Part shown: piece by piece, positions 9,470-21,705 of the stretch
Numbering within the stretch: position 1 is the first letter of the stretch
Layout: every line of letters starts with the position of its first letter
Source: Hofstenia miamia
Lineage: Eukaryota > Xenacoelomorpha > Acoela
DNA length: 64,000 bases
NCBI GenBank assembly: GCA_004352715.1
Contig: SCFE01000001.1
Coordinates: 6,005,957 to 6,069,956, forward strand
Direction: 5' to 3'
Notes under the pieces: generated by a model
What the model was told of the DNA's origin: nothing
Databases searched by the model: none
Seen by the model: the letters and a program-made list of their open reading frames with translations, nothing else
Position numbers and translations under genes: made by a program

Positions 9470-12400
9470 CTAAATTTGTAATTTAATAATTTTAGCTTTA
9501 CAGACAATCTGAAAAACATTGAAATATGGAAGGTTTCATTTACTAAAATTATGTTAAGTACTAATGATGAGGTGCTATCAGAGGCACAGCAAGAAAAAAC
9601 ATACGAGGGGGTGCATTAGCAAAATTTCTGCCCCTTCAATAGTGCAATCTTGATAGCCAATATAATATTAAAATGTGCAAAATATTATGTAAGACATATG
9701 AGTATGTTTGGTGATTGATATATATTAAAACACTCACTTGAAAAAGAATGATAGGAAATCTATACTATTTCAAATTCAAATAGTTATTCATAAGGTAGGT
9801 TCACTTTTGCTACCTTTGTTATAAATGCAAGTTGGTCAAAAAAAGTATCTTGACATTGGGCTTATCAATTCATAATTTGATCAGCAAACATGGGAAAAAT
9901 CAAATAATACTCTCAGTCAAACATTACGATAAATTGCCATTGAAAAAATCATTGTCAGAGCATTTTTGCCATCTTTTCATTATGCAAATTTTTGCCTTTG
10001 CTTTTTTACTAACCTAATTATAAATTTCCTAATGTTGACAAAATGATAAAAAAATATCTTGCATGTAGTCTAAAATTACATTCTATATTCATTACAAAAC
10101 AATTTAAGTTTCAAAACAAAAGTCTATCTCACGCAATCCCATTGAAATTAATCACTTAAAATTAAGAGCATTTAATGTTCCCCTACCCTAATTCAATGTT
10201 AAAAATGCTTCTGCTAAAAGTCTATGTACATAAGCAAAACTTAGTTGACAAATCAATATGATGTGAAAAATTCAAATGCACATATAAAAAACCAATGACT
10301 GTTTCTTCAATTGTAATGATAAATTTATATTACACTATCCATTTTCAAATTTTCTTTCAAATATGTTTCACAAAATATGAGTCAAAGGTTTTCCAATCGG
10401 TCATCACTCATCCTTGTTTTCAACCAATTCTTGATCATTCTGAGCTTACTTAGAGATCATTTGCTGGAAACAGCAGCCAATTGAATGCAAATGCTTCAAC
10501 AGGAAAAGTGGAAATATGTGTTTTTTATTCTGACTTTCACTAATCTGAAATTATATCTGACCAAATTTTAGTGGTATATCAAAATGATAGTTGAAAGCAA
10601 AATAAATTATGTCAAATACAAAATAATACAAAGATGAGATTATTAAAACATAGAAGTGGTGCACAGAAGGGGGTATCAAAATCGATTTTGACTAGTTAAA
10701 TTTATCCATTATTGGTAAAAAAACTGAAATAATTTTTAAATTCGTGGATTTAACTGCGATTTTGTTCACTTACACGATTACAACAAAGATGTCACCCAAT
10801 TAGAAAATTCTGCATATGCCCTGAAACTTAAGATAAAAAATTGAGATTGACTAGGTAATGATTGGGATGCACCTTGTTGATTCTTCTATGGCATCAGATA
10901 AAAATAACTTAGACCTACCAAATGTTAATGATATATCTCAAGCATAGAACTAGAAAGACAGATTAGCAATAGAAAATATAAATGTAATTTTTCTGATTTG
11001 AAAGCTGCTTAGAAAAAAGTTAAGTAAAACTATTTAGGCCTACTCAAAGAGTTCCTTAATAAACTAATTATGTTTCATTTAAGAAAAGCTTGCATATGGA
11101 AATTAAATTATCTTATATTTCCATTCCATTTCCACAACTATTTTAAAACATTTCCATAATTTTCCATAAATGTCTAGATCTTTCCAAAACTCTTAGAACT
11201 AGTGATTATGGTTCTGCAGGACAAGTATTTTTGTTTAGTTTCATTGGATTTTAGCCTAGTCATTTACCAGCCATGCTTCATAAGCTTTTGGGATAGAGTG
11301 GGCCTCCATAACCCTGCTAGTGGTTAACTAAGCTGACTATAAGTTGAACCAAAATTACTATTCAGTGCTAATAGGTGATATTATTGGTCATAGCAAAATG
11401 ACTATTTGATATTAGATGTCACAAATGGGACTAGGCACAGTTTTAGAATTGCACTAACCATACAAAACTATTTCCATATATTGGCTAGTGTTCTGGTCCT
11501 TTAGCAGGTGTAGCCGCATTCAACTGTCGGTTGTGCAGTCAAAGACTTTGTTTTACTACTAAAACATTAGCTAAAATTCATTTCTGAAATTTATTAATGC
11601 ATTAATGCATGTACAAGAGTATAGTTAATATGAAAGGTCACATTATATCCCCAATTTGCATTCATTATCAGATATTTACATGCTGCACCTGCAACACAGA
11701 ATGGATGTGAAAACCTGTGTATTGGATGAGGAAATACTACTTCCAATAAAAAAGCAGCTCCGCCCAGCCCATGCTAACGAAATTTTAGTTATTTGCTAAC
11801 TTAAAATTTTTTAACTTTATGATGAACAATTTGTTTCCATGATTTATATTTTATTGTTGATTTTAAATCTTAGAAATTTTCAAGATATTCTTTAATTGTT
11901 CAAAGTATGAGCATGCTTGAACCTTTGCATTGAACTTATTAGTAGTAAAAAACGTCGACTACAACAAAAAATTCCCAGCTAACAGCCGGATACGTCTAAA
12001 GCCTTAAAGCCAACTGCCAGATATGTCCAACGTCTTACTGCCAACTGCCCTCTAAGTACAAAACTTATTTTGCACACGGCTACTGCTAAGAAAATTGCAT
12101 TACCACAGAACAGCACCTTAGGCCTTGAAAATAGAACTGCTTTAGTTGTAACAGTGTGCTGAAGCAAATATTCAGTCAATGAGGTTTACATTAACAAGAT
12201 TTTGACTTGTATTCGTCATGTGTTCTTTTGAAATCTCTTGTTCAAGCAGAGATCGCACAAATGAAATAACTTTTTAAGACTGACTAGCCTGGTAGTTTAT
12301 ACAAGCCTCTTCCTATTTTGGAGAAAGTGTTGAGCACTCTGTATGACTTGTTATAAAACAATTTTTACTGTTCTTAAAACATTTATATTTTCTTAAGCAC

Positions 12401-12599
12401 ATTTAGGGTGTGTTTAACATTTTCCATGGTGTTGAGAATGATTGTTTTTGAATTTTTATTTCCACAAAATTCCATTTTATTTTCATTTCCCAATCTGGAA
12501 ATGGAATGGAATGGATATTATCTTATTTGGGGTGCATCACCCCCATCACCCCTGGTTAGCTGGGCCCCTGTGTGCTATGTAAATTTTTAATCTGCGTTT

Positions 12600-12602
<3 letters not shown>
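9470..12602. other. non-coding stretch, copy A
   Basis: No gene is seen. It includes the divergent patch relative to copy B (about 10383-11482) and a small duplicated motif (GCCAACTGCC) near 12010-12050. The ORFs at 11979-12179 and 12408-12590 look incidental. Confidence 0.55.

Positions 12603-12650
<48 letters not shown>
12603..12650. repeat. (TA)n microsatellite at the right end of copy A
   Basis: An uninterrupted TA run of about 48 bp. Sequence identity with copy B stops exactly at this run, so it is the right breakpoint of the duplication or an assembly switch point. Confidence 0.9.
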
Positions 12651-12656
<6 letters not shown>

Positions 12657-13088
12657 AATTACTCACCCACTGAAACAATTCTTGCTCGGAGCAATTCACC
12701 CGCATATTTTAAATGAAGTATATGCCCTTTGACCAAATTAGCCCTTTGCTCGAAAATCAATGATCTTGGCCAGCTATTGTGCTTAATGTTTATCACATCA
12801 TATGTGTTATCCGACGGGAAATAGATTAGAAATATATGTCGTCATAACCCGATTCTGGGATGCCTTTACTCATTTTAAAATTCTAAAATAAATTTCATTA
12901 TAAATTTAAAAATATAAAATAGTGAAAATAATGATTTTAATTAGTAAAGAGATTCGATAATACAGTGTAAATAATATTATTACAATAGCTACATCTAGAA
13001 ATATATTGAAAGCAAATAAAAAAAATTAATTGTGTTCAAAGTGTTTCATTTGGGGACAAATTATAATTACATTGTTTTCTTCGATTCC
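12651..13088. other. unique non-coding sequence
   Basis: No gene or repeat recognised. Confidence 0.5.
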
Positions 13089-13876
13089 CTAACATTTATC
13101 TTGTAATTGCTTAGATTCTAGAAGAGTATACTTGTCTCTACGCTTAACTTTGACATGATTTGGACAAAAATTAGAATCACCAAATAAAGAAGATATTTTA
13201 TTTATTATGGAGAACGGTTGAACCACAACATAAACAAAATCTTTATCCGAAATAAAGCAGGCGATTTCTCCAAATTGAAAACCATCAGGTGTAACGTATG
13301 TAACAAATGTACTTCTTGACATTTTCGGTTTTAAATAAAGAGCAGAATGAAACAATGACCCTCTTATGTAAGCTCTTGCATATATAGGGTAATTATCTTC
13401 GTCATAGCAATTAATTCCCTTGCTAAATAGTATTTTTTTAAATATTTTGGTAATTCCATTATATAAATGCGACCAATAACTTCAGTTTTGCATGCATATT
13501 TAAAATATCCTCCTTCTAAATTTATAGATTGCTTAAATATAAATTTTTCTGATAGAATCTTGCAATGATACCGCGCTCCAGTAAATAGACGCATTAGATT
13601 ATGATTGGTCGATTCAAATCCCCTTGCAGAAGTAACGCATAATGGTCCGGTTTTCTGTACCTGATAAGCTAAATGAAGCAAAGAATGCGCATTATATGTC
13701 TGGCTGTTTTTTCCATAAATATCAGGCAATTCATTAATAAAGGAAATTAGATATTTCCTAGCAACTGATATATCTAATAATGTGATTTCTTCCAACAGAA
13801 GCAAGTGAATTGCCGAGGAAATTTTAGAAAAATTAAGGAAGACAGAAGTGGAAATATCATTTTGCTTTAAAAACAT
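13089..13876 (-). pseudogene. C-terminal part of a CACTA/EnSpm-type transposase protein, broken
   Basis: Two adjacent minus-strand ORFs (13876-13364 and 13355-13089) read as one protein interrupted by stop or frameshift near 13360. The first has TYNAHSLLHLAYQVQKTGPL followed by a FESTNHNLMRLFTGA segment. That is the pattern of the DUF4218-like region after the catalytic core of TNP2-type CACTA transposases (NVHxLLHL...GPL...FE..N..L). The second continues with FVTYVTPDGFQFGEIACFIS, fitting the C-terminal segment of the same proteins. No catalytic core, TIR or target duplication was found nearby. It is a remnant with no expected function. Confidence 0.55.
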
Positions 13877-15090
13877 TATTAATGGCTAGACTAAATTGGA
13901 ATATGTTAGAATAGAAAGGTCTAATAAAATCTACCCACTGAAATAGCACTGCTGCGTAATGAATCTACCCAAGCCGGTAAAAATAGTTCCATACTACACT
14001 GAAAAAGCATGTGATATTAACATATTTGGAAACAGCTGGCACAGAGTTAGTTGCAAGGGGACTGGGCCGTTGGGTCTGGGCAGGGCTTTGGACGTTTTTC
14101 TATTTCAATTTGGAGCTGGGCTTGAGCCGCCAAATTTATTTTTATTTCAATGGGATGGGTTTGAGAATAAATCGTGCAAAATCCGAATGATGCACAATTA
14201 ATTTATAATTGCGAAAATTCGTGCATCAATCTAAGTTAATTGGCAAGCATTTCAACAACGTTTTATTTAATCTGATAATTATTCGTGAAAAAAGAAGGGA
14301 ACAATCAAAGAGATTTATGCTGTAAGAGAATGCGTTTATTTTGGTATAGGGAACCAAAGAAAGTTTAAACTCGAGCTCTTTCACGATATCAAGAGTTGCA
14401 CACTTGATTTGTCAAAGTGGTAATGAAAATTCTTCAAACATTGAAAAAAGTGTGGTCTCTAAAAAGCCAATAATAGAGTTACTATTTCTCTCATTCTGGC
14501 CTAATAATTACTTCATTTGTGTGTTGTGTGTTGAATTTTCTTTTTCTAATAGTTTATGTCAAATATTTATCCAAATAATTGTAAATGAACAAAATGACTT
14601 ACTTAAAACGATAGGTAACGTTAATTTAATATCCGTATTAAACCGCACATGCGCACAGCCATGGTGTAAACTAATAATGAGACAGTGCAATTGTCTAAAT
14701 TGTTTAATACTGTAGTTTTCAATGTGCAGAATATGATTCCAACAATTGTGAATCGCATTTATATGAAAACAATTTCTTATTTTCAATATGATTTTGCTAT
14801 ACAAAGCTATTTTGTCATTAAATACAATGTGACATGATTAAATATGCATAATTAATGCTATATGTTGAATTTATGTGAACACAATGATGTAAATATATAT
14901 CCAAAAGTCCTACAAAATCCTTAGAATTCCTGATAAGTATTTTCAGGAAATTTTAGGATTTACAAGGAATTTCCTAATAGGATCTTAGTAATTCCTAGAT
15001 TATTTTCTAATAGGTGCCTTTAAGAAATTCCAGGAATTGCTAGGAATTAGGATTTTCTTAGGAATTTCTAGGAATTAGTAGAATCCTACT
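13877..15090. other. non-coding, with degenerate AGGAATT repeat at about 14910-15090
   Basis: No gene is supported. The overlapping ORFs on both strands at 14404-14804 look like chance. Around 14036-14160 there is a GC-richer scrap (CTGGGCCGTTGGGTCTGGGC) that may be a transposon piece. At 14910-15090 the motif AGGAATT/AATTCCT recurs many times in both orientations as a low-complexity array. Confidence 0.5.
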
Positions 15091-15091
15091 A

Positions 15092-15262
15092 AGATGAACA
15101 ACATGTTAATATTCCTGAAGATCAAATGAATGTTTCTCTGGAAACATTAAGACTTACATTAATTACAATGTTTGAATATATCTTTTCTATTTAACTCAAA
15201 AATATTTAAGCAATTTGATGGTATGGCAATGGGCTCAACATTTTTGCCAACAATGGCTCCTT
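15092..15262 (+). mobile_element. Penelope-like RT fragment
   Basis: Plus-strand frames read VNIPEDQMNVSLETLR then, after a frame change, FKQFDGMAMGSTFLPTMA. The second matches the Penelope RT motif around (T)DGxAMGSPL. The minus-strand element at 42 kb has QMDGMAMGSVLG at the same place. It abuts the inverted N-terminal fragment that follows. Confidence 0.6.
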
Positions 15263-15925
15263 TGAGTATGGGTATAAAGATTATTATTAGATTTCTTATT
15301 TTGCGTGGTATGGATTATGGAAGGTTGTTTGGCATAGCTTTCAAAGACATTACGAATATCATGACGCCAATTTTCTAAGTCATCAATTCGTTTTTCTTTA
15401 TGATTTAGGTTACAAAAGAAATTTTCTTCTTCAATTTTAAGTTTGGTTTGTTGAATGTGTAAGGCCAAATCATGTTCATTCCAAAGAAGAAGGCTGTTTG
15501 CTCATCTGCAGTTAGCGTTCGGTGTGAAAGATTTATTACTGTATTTTCAACGGTAAAATTATCTTTATGAATGTTATTGCTTCTGAGTTATTTTTAAGTT
15601 TCTATTCGTGACGCTGTTTTATCATATTAAGGCATTCTTTGTTTTCCAAGGATAGAAGTTTTAAAATATATGTGGGATTTTTACATTTATCAAGTAAGTT
15701 ATCAAAATTTGTTCTTAATTCTTCTTTGTTAGATCTTGCTTCTTTTATTGTTCGCCTTAGAGTTTTGATTTGTCCAGATTTGAAGTACAATGAAAATGGT
15801 TTCATATGCTTTGGAAGTGATATTGTTAAAAACTTGGGTATTAATTTATGTTTTAAGCAACTTTGAAGTAATAATATTCTTTCTTCTTCTTTTTTAAGTT
15901 TAATCGTTATCATAATTAATTTTAA
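15240..15925 (-). mobile_element. Penelope-like element N-terminal region, broken
   Basis: The minus-strand ORF at 15913-15602 is lysine-rich (RRTIKEARSNKEELRTNFD), as in the region before the RT. Beyond its stop, a shifted frame reads VINLSHRTLTADEQTAFFFG, matching the Penelope motif (N)LSxxxLTxxExxLLxxGLxF at the start of the RT. Orientation is opposite to the RT scrap at 15092-15262, so two oppositely oriented pieces meet here. Confidence 0.55.
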
Positions 15926-16255
15926 TGTTATATTAGAAAAATTGAGGACTTAACAGTTTGAAATTAATATTTGGTACATCTATGTTTAATAGTTCATGAA
16001 AAGGCTTTAATATAATTTATATATTGATTTCTGACGGTTAATCAAAAGCAGATTGAAATGCTATTTGAAAGCTGTTCAAGTGTGAAAAATAACCACTCTT
16101 ATATAAAGAATTGCCTGCAAACTTCATCAAGTAACATTGGTGCTTATGCAGTGTCGACCGAAAATAACGAATTTTTGCAAGTATTGTAACCACCTGGGAG
16201 TTAATTGTGCAGTAATTGACAATTCAGATGTTATTATCATTGGATCATAGATGTT
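15926..16255. other. non-coding sequence
   Basis: Nothing recognised. Confidence 0.5.
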
Positions 16256-16480
16256 AGGGGAGACCGGGGCAAAGTGGCACATGTAAGGTATATGTGGTAT
16301 TTGATGTGTAAAATTAGTGGCAATTACCTGACTACCACCATAACTCTATAGAGTGTAGACATTCCTAACCTCAAAATACATCAATGCTAACTCAATTGGG
16401 CATTCTGAATACTCTTAGCGGCTTTAAAAAATGATGGGCGTCCCTTCTTGCCCCCGCATAATAGGGACAAGAAGGGACGA
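16256..16480. mobile_element. probable DNA-transposon scrap with strong hairpin
   Basis: Opens with GGGGAGACCGGGGCAAAGTG, a GC-rich string out of character with its surroundings and like a transposon terminus. At 16439-16479 two 16-nt arms (CGTCCCTTCTTGCCCC and GGGACAAGAAGGGACG, 15 of 16 paired) enclose a 9-nt loop. No second terminus or target duplication was found. Confidence 0.4.
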
Positions 16481-17188
16481 CTAATTAAACTTTTTTAAGT
16501 GTTAATTTCTAACCAAAAATAGGTTTGAAAATTCACAACATCATAGATTCTGTGCAGAAATTATCAAAATATACACTTTATATATATTTTTGAATGGCTT
16601 CCTCCAAATGTTGGATATTCCAAAATAACCTTGAACTCTTTCGTTTATAATTACGAACCATATTAATTTAACCTAAAATGAACAGTTTTAATAAATGTGA
16701 TTAAAACATGTCGGAATATATTGGAAATTAATTGCAATAAATTGCCAAATTTGCAATACCTTAAAAAAATAAAATAATAAATACTAAAAAACTAGTTTTT
16801 AATTTATTTTTAGTTCATTAACATTTCAAAATATACAACTAATTTCATAATAAAGCACCTCTAATTCTGTTTGGTTAACATTTGTGTCAAATTTAGTTGA
16901 AAGAATACTTAAGATTGCCGGTTTTGCTATATCTGACAATGGAAGATGTATTTGAAGAACAATTTAGAAATGTATATTATTCTCAATATAAATCGGCGAT
17001 TCTGGGCCATGAAAACGATGCAACTATTATATATATATACATATATACATCTACATATATATATATATATATATTTTGTAGAAATCGCGTCATCCATTAG
17101 AGAAAGATTGGGCGAAACTTCCCGAAAACCAATTCGTAATGTCATTAGTTTATATTTTAAATTTCTGTTAAATTCATGTTGTAGTTCT
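16481..17188. other. AT-rich non-coding with (TA)n at about 17028-17075
   Basis: No gene seen. The ORFs over the TA run are artefacts of the TATA repeat, which reads as Ile-Tyr. Confidence 0.55.
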
Positions 17189-17418
17189 CAGGGGCGTACG
17201 CAGGATTTTCTGACGGGGACATCATCGTCATTGCCAAATGCGGGGAAAGCCCCGCGAAAATTTTTGAAAATATTAAGAAAATAGACCCTAAAAATGCATT
17301 TCACGATCCTCGATTTTAAATTTTTTACGAAAAATTTTTTAAATTATCCAGTCAAAATCAAATTTGGAAACCTAACAGGGGGACATTCCACCATGCCCCC
17401 TCCATGCGTACGCCACTG
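17189..17418. mobile_element. 230-bp hAT-type MITE
   Basis: The left end is CAGGGGCGTACGCAGGAT. The right end, read inverted, is CAGTGGCGTACGCATGGA. It is flanked by GTAGTTCT (17181-17188) and ATAGTTCT (17419-17426), an 8-bp target duplication with one change, as expected for hAT. No coding capacity. Confidence 0.8.
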
Positions 17419-17975
17419 ATAGTTCTGCTACCAGTTGCTATATACATTTATTTGCAATTAATATAAAATAGGGAAATTATTGTACGCATTTGCAATATAA
17501 GTTTTAACTTAGTCTAAATCAGTTGTGTTTCGTTTTTCTCTCAATTATTACTGATTCATTATGAACAACTAAATTCGTTTTCTATCAAGAAAGAAAGCTG
17601 GGGCAGGTCTAGGGTAGTACAAGTGCGTCGGCCTTGCGATCTACACTCAGTTCTGCCATGATTAAATTTGATGGCATTCATTCTCATTACATTCTTTTAG
17701 TTTTATTCCACAGCTGTGATGATCTGCATCGGTGATAGCCATTTTGTGTTAATGCTAAGCTCTAAAGAATTACAAATGTTGAATTTACAATTGGTGTGCT
17801 CAATGCTTAGTTTAACTATCTCCTAGCTGATCATTAGCATTACTCATACCCTACTTCTTCATGCAGTTTTCTTAATTTGCTTTCTGTTGGTGCTTACAAA
17901 CAGTTGTTAATTACGCCTTGAACCTATATGTTTACTCGCAGCTTTTTTATCAGGAGGGGAACTGTTATATATGCC
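17419..17975. other. non-coding sequence
   Basis: Nothing recognised. Confidence 0.5.
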
Positions 17976-18280
17976 CAGAGATGGAATCGGATTTGATCTA
18001 AATTTTGAGAAATTTTCGGATCCAAAAATTGTGTATATTGTATATTTTATACATTACGCGCATTTTTATATTGAATACCGCTTTAAGTTTGTTGATAATC
18101 TCAATCAAAGTGAAATTTTGTAATTAAATTACATTGTCCATTCAACAGGTTACGCGTTATTCTTTCCAACAGTTTATAAAATTGGTGACGAAAATTTCAC
18201 ATCAGAAAATACGATTCATGTTAGCTATCACATAAAAATAAAATTGTAAAGCAACCAAAAATATTTGTTCAAAGTGAGAA
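17976..18280 (+). mobile_element. hAT-like fragment, related to the one inside the MITE of copies A/B
   Basis: Begins CAGAGATGGAATCGGATTTG. From about 18140 it encodes IVHSTGYALFFPTVYKIGDE, about 60% similar to the minus-strand ORF at 4940-4716. Here the terminus and the coding piece are next to each other in one orientation, which identifies that ORF as lying near one end of the element. The reading breaks at a stop after IKIKL. Confidence 0.5.
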
Positions 18281-18618
18281 AATAATTTACTTACTATACC
18301 ATGCTCAATTGAACAGTCGACAATTTCTGGACCCTACAGTGTAAACACTCCAAAAGCACGCTGCGGCTACCTTGAAATTTAATTGTCCGTATTGCGCTCG
18401 TGTAAACATGGCATTAGTATATGACGAGAAAAAATTATATCGCCAGTACTTACACCTTAAACTTATGTTACATTTTGTAAATATGTTTATGACATTGCAC
18501 ATTGTAAGTTCTGCTGTGAGCATACGTACTAGTAATCAACTATGCTAAGGGTGGAAGTCATTAGTAATTACTTGCTTAGATGACCTGAAATTTCTCTACA
18601 TTGATTGCGAAATACATC
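18281..18618. other. non-coding sequence
   Basis: Nothing recognised. It is the unique left flank of copy B, ending in the TAA at 18619-18621. Confidence 0.5.
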
Positions 18619-18621
18619 TAA

Positions 18622-20439
18622 AGGTGTGTTCCCACTATCGACTTTTATCAGCAGATTTTATTCGAAAATGCAATTATTTTCGTTCACATTGGCGATTTTT
18701 TGTCATCTGATTTTTTATCAGAAAAAGCGGAGTTAGAATACCGTTCAAATTATCGATTTTTTGTCAGATGATAAATTATCATCTTTTTATTCAGAGATGG
18801 AATCGGATTCAAAATTTTAGGATCCGATCCGATCCGAATTTTTAAAAGAATTTTAGTTTTCGATCCGAAACGGATCCAAATATAAATAAGTATTTTTACA
18901 AAAAATAAACATTTGACTTAAAATATATTTACGTTTTTTTCAAATGCCAATAGAAAATTTTATGTGCTTAAGCACTCTCGTGAGATCAAAATCGGTATAT
19001 AGCAGATATACCAGAGAGCACAGGATCGGGCTTAGCTGATGTATTGGAGAATGGGACGACTTGCCCAATAGTGCATACAAATCAACTCAAATGTAGTGAA
19101 TCCTATATAAATTAAAAGGAATGTGTTGAATAATCAATGTTATTGTTTGAAAATACAATTGTATCAAATGCTCTTCCAGTACTATAATTTAATACAATCA
19201 ATTTTGTTGAGCAAATCAAAAATTCAAGAATTGTTTTTGTCAACGATCATAAAATGGGCTTAAAATGGCTAGGATGTAAATAGACCTAACCGGACTTTGG
19301 CTGGGCGTAGGCCTCAATTTTCGGGCAATGTCCATTTATGTTTGAAATAGATTGCTTCTTTATGTGTAATTGTTCACCCAAAAGAAGCAAATCCATTTCT
19401 GATTGGCGTGACTTTGATTATGAGTGGAAATTGATTATTGCCCCGCAAAAATCCCAACAAATTCATTTCTTGGCTTATATGTAAGCTTTGTAGCAATCTA
19501 ATTGTAGTCAACTATAATCACAATACATTTAAAGATTTTAAATTGTTGAGTTTTTTTATGGTATTACCTTCCCATTAATTTTACTATGTCCAAATTCAAA
19601 ATTACCATTTTGCATTGTTACTATGAATTGAGAACAAGAAAACAGAATTTCCTTCAAAATTGCAGCTAAGCCGATGAAAACAAGAAAAGCCGAAACAATG
19701 GCATATTAAAGTACACACGCAAAAATGTATATTGCAAGACACTAAAAAATTGTAGTAGAGTGCATTATAATCCGTGATAGAAAAATTCATTTTTCAAAGT
19801 TAATTTGAGATTTAAATATAAATTTTGAATTTTTCTTTTCATTGAAATTGGACAGTAGTTTGGATTACAAATTTGAAATTATGAAAAAGCAACATTAAAT
19901 AATATAATACCCTATTATTGCTATGCAAAGGGTATGGCTCTTATAAAAAATTTTGTACTAATAATCACAAACCTTCTGAAAACTAAGTGATCTTGACATT
20001 GAAATTTGCTTATAGTGCATCTTATTATCTTATTATTATAGTGCATTATATTATATATTTATAATTATATTAGTATAATTAAATTTTGGCGGTGTTTGCA
20101 GCAACTAATGTATGCCACTTCCTTCTCTGTGTTTCCTCAACTTTTCCATTTGCAAGTTTATATAAACAGATGTTTTTGGTTGCTTTACAATTATATTTTT
20201 GTCTAACATGAATCGCATTTTCAGATTTAAAATATTCGTCAACAATTTTATAAATTGTCGGAAAGAATAAGGCAGAACCTGTTGTATGAACAATGAAATT
20301 CAATTACTAAAAATCACTTAGAATGAGATTTTTAAAACATTTAAAGTGGCATTCAATGTAAAATGTATAAAATGTACAATACACACTATTTTTAAAATTT
20401 TCTTGACAGATGATAAAAGTCGATAGTGGGAACACACCT
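18622..20439. mobile_element. 1.8-kb MITE with hAT-like insertion, copy B
   Basis: Both TIRs are present: AGGTGTGTTCCCACTATCGA at 18622 and its inverse ending at 20439. The left flank is TAA and the right flank is TAG, so the 3-bp target duplication is imperfect. The hAT-like insert begins at 18792 (CAGAGATGGAATCGG) and runs to about 20398. Confidence 0.75.
18792..20398 (-). mobile_element. hAT-like fragment inside the MITE, copy B
   Basis: Same as 3430-5035, with the minus-strand ORF at 20303-20079 (74 residues, FIVHTTGSALFFPTIYKIVD and on). Confidence 0.5.
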
Positions 20440-21667
20440 TAGTGTGATCATTGAATAAACTATAATCCAGTCCATTAATTACTTATCTTTAGTAGCAATA
20501 TGATTGAATTAGCATAACACCTGAAGCTCTCCATTATGAAAAGCAAACATAAAAGATCGATTACACAAGCCACTTAAGGCTACATCAACAGGAAGAAATA
20601 TGTCAACAAAGAAACATTATTTTAATTACTAGCAAAATAATAGATTAAAAATATATTATATATAAGTAGTTCTCAACAGAAAACATGACTTAAATCTATA
20701 TTAACAGCAAAGATCGATAGAATAAATATTAGAACTTGTATTAATATTATTTTTGATCTTGCTACGTTCGATCTTAGTGAAGCGCACTACAACAAAATAC
20801 ATAGCCAAAGCTTAAATTTAGTAATAAACAATAAAAGTTGCAAGAAAAATATTTAAATAATTAAAAAATAAAATGAATTTCTATTAAAATAAAAACTAAT
20901 AGGATTAACGATGTCCCAATAACAGTAATAGCAATTACGCAGTTATGGATTAAATCAAATTATATATATTTTTGGAAACTTACTAAGCATAGATAATAAA
21001 AAATTAGCATACTTTCCTAATTAATTTTTGTAAATCAAGGCGCTAAATTTAAAATGACTTTAGAAGGAATATATTAACCGCCAGATGGCATTTTGCATCG
21101 GCAATAAAAAGCAATATATATCTAACTCAAAAATTTCAAACGCCAACATATTATATAAACGACTTCGTTATGAAAGATGTGTTTACTGGTAAAGACATTG
21201 AGAAAACATGGCTATGATTCTACAATTTTATCGATTTTTTAAGCAATTTTGGTCAAAGTATTTCACGAAGTTAAAATTGCTGTTATACAATATTAAGGCC
21301 TCTAAATTTGTATACTACAAATGTTAGTTTTGTTATAATTTATTGCAGTAAAAATTATAGAAATATTTATTCATTAAAAAGCAATTCCGTACTGTACAAA
21401 GGATTATTTGGTTCCAAATTCTAAGAGAATCTCAATGGAAGTCACTAGGTGGTTTATATTTTTGTTTACGCAATTCATGGACATTTTAATATAAAGTACT
21501 TTATCGGTTTCTTTAATTTTTATCAAGAGCATTAACCTTACACAAACTATAGAAGTACGTTAATTATTTCTTAAATTTTTATATCAAGTTTCAATTTTCT
21601 TAAATTTTTTCAAAGTTTTTACAATTTTTAATAATTTTTTTTTCAAGCTTACAAAATTTGTTAGACC

Positions 21668-21705
<38 letters not shown>

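Larger units (their letters stand above)
3264..12650. repeat. 9.4-kb direct duplication, copy A
   Basis: Matches 18626-27999 (copy B) at an offset of 15362, then 15363 after one extra T in a poly-T run (about 4193 / 19555). Over 3264-10380 I saw only that indel and one substitution (C at about 7783, T in copy B). A patch at about 10383-11482 carries some twenty differences. From 11500 to the end the copies again look identical. The left edge is a gap and the right edge is a (TA)n run, so a false assembly duplication of two haplotypes is a live alternative to a true segmental duplication. Confidence 0.95.

Noticed and set aside
9581-9650. CAGAGGCACAGCAAG as a hAT terminus
   Set aside because: No matching right terminus or 8-bp duplication was found.
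16897-17284. ORFs of 67-112 residues around the TA run
   Set aside because: The reading is IYIYIY from (TA)n with random flanks, and the last part runs into a hAT MITE.
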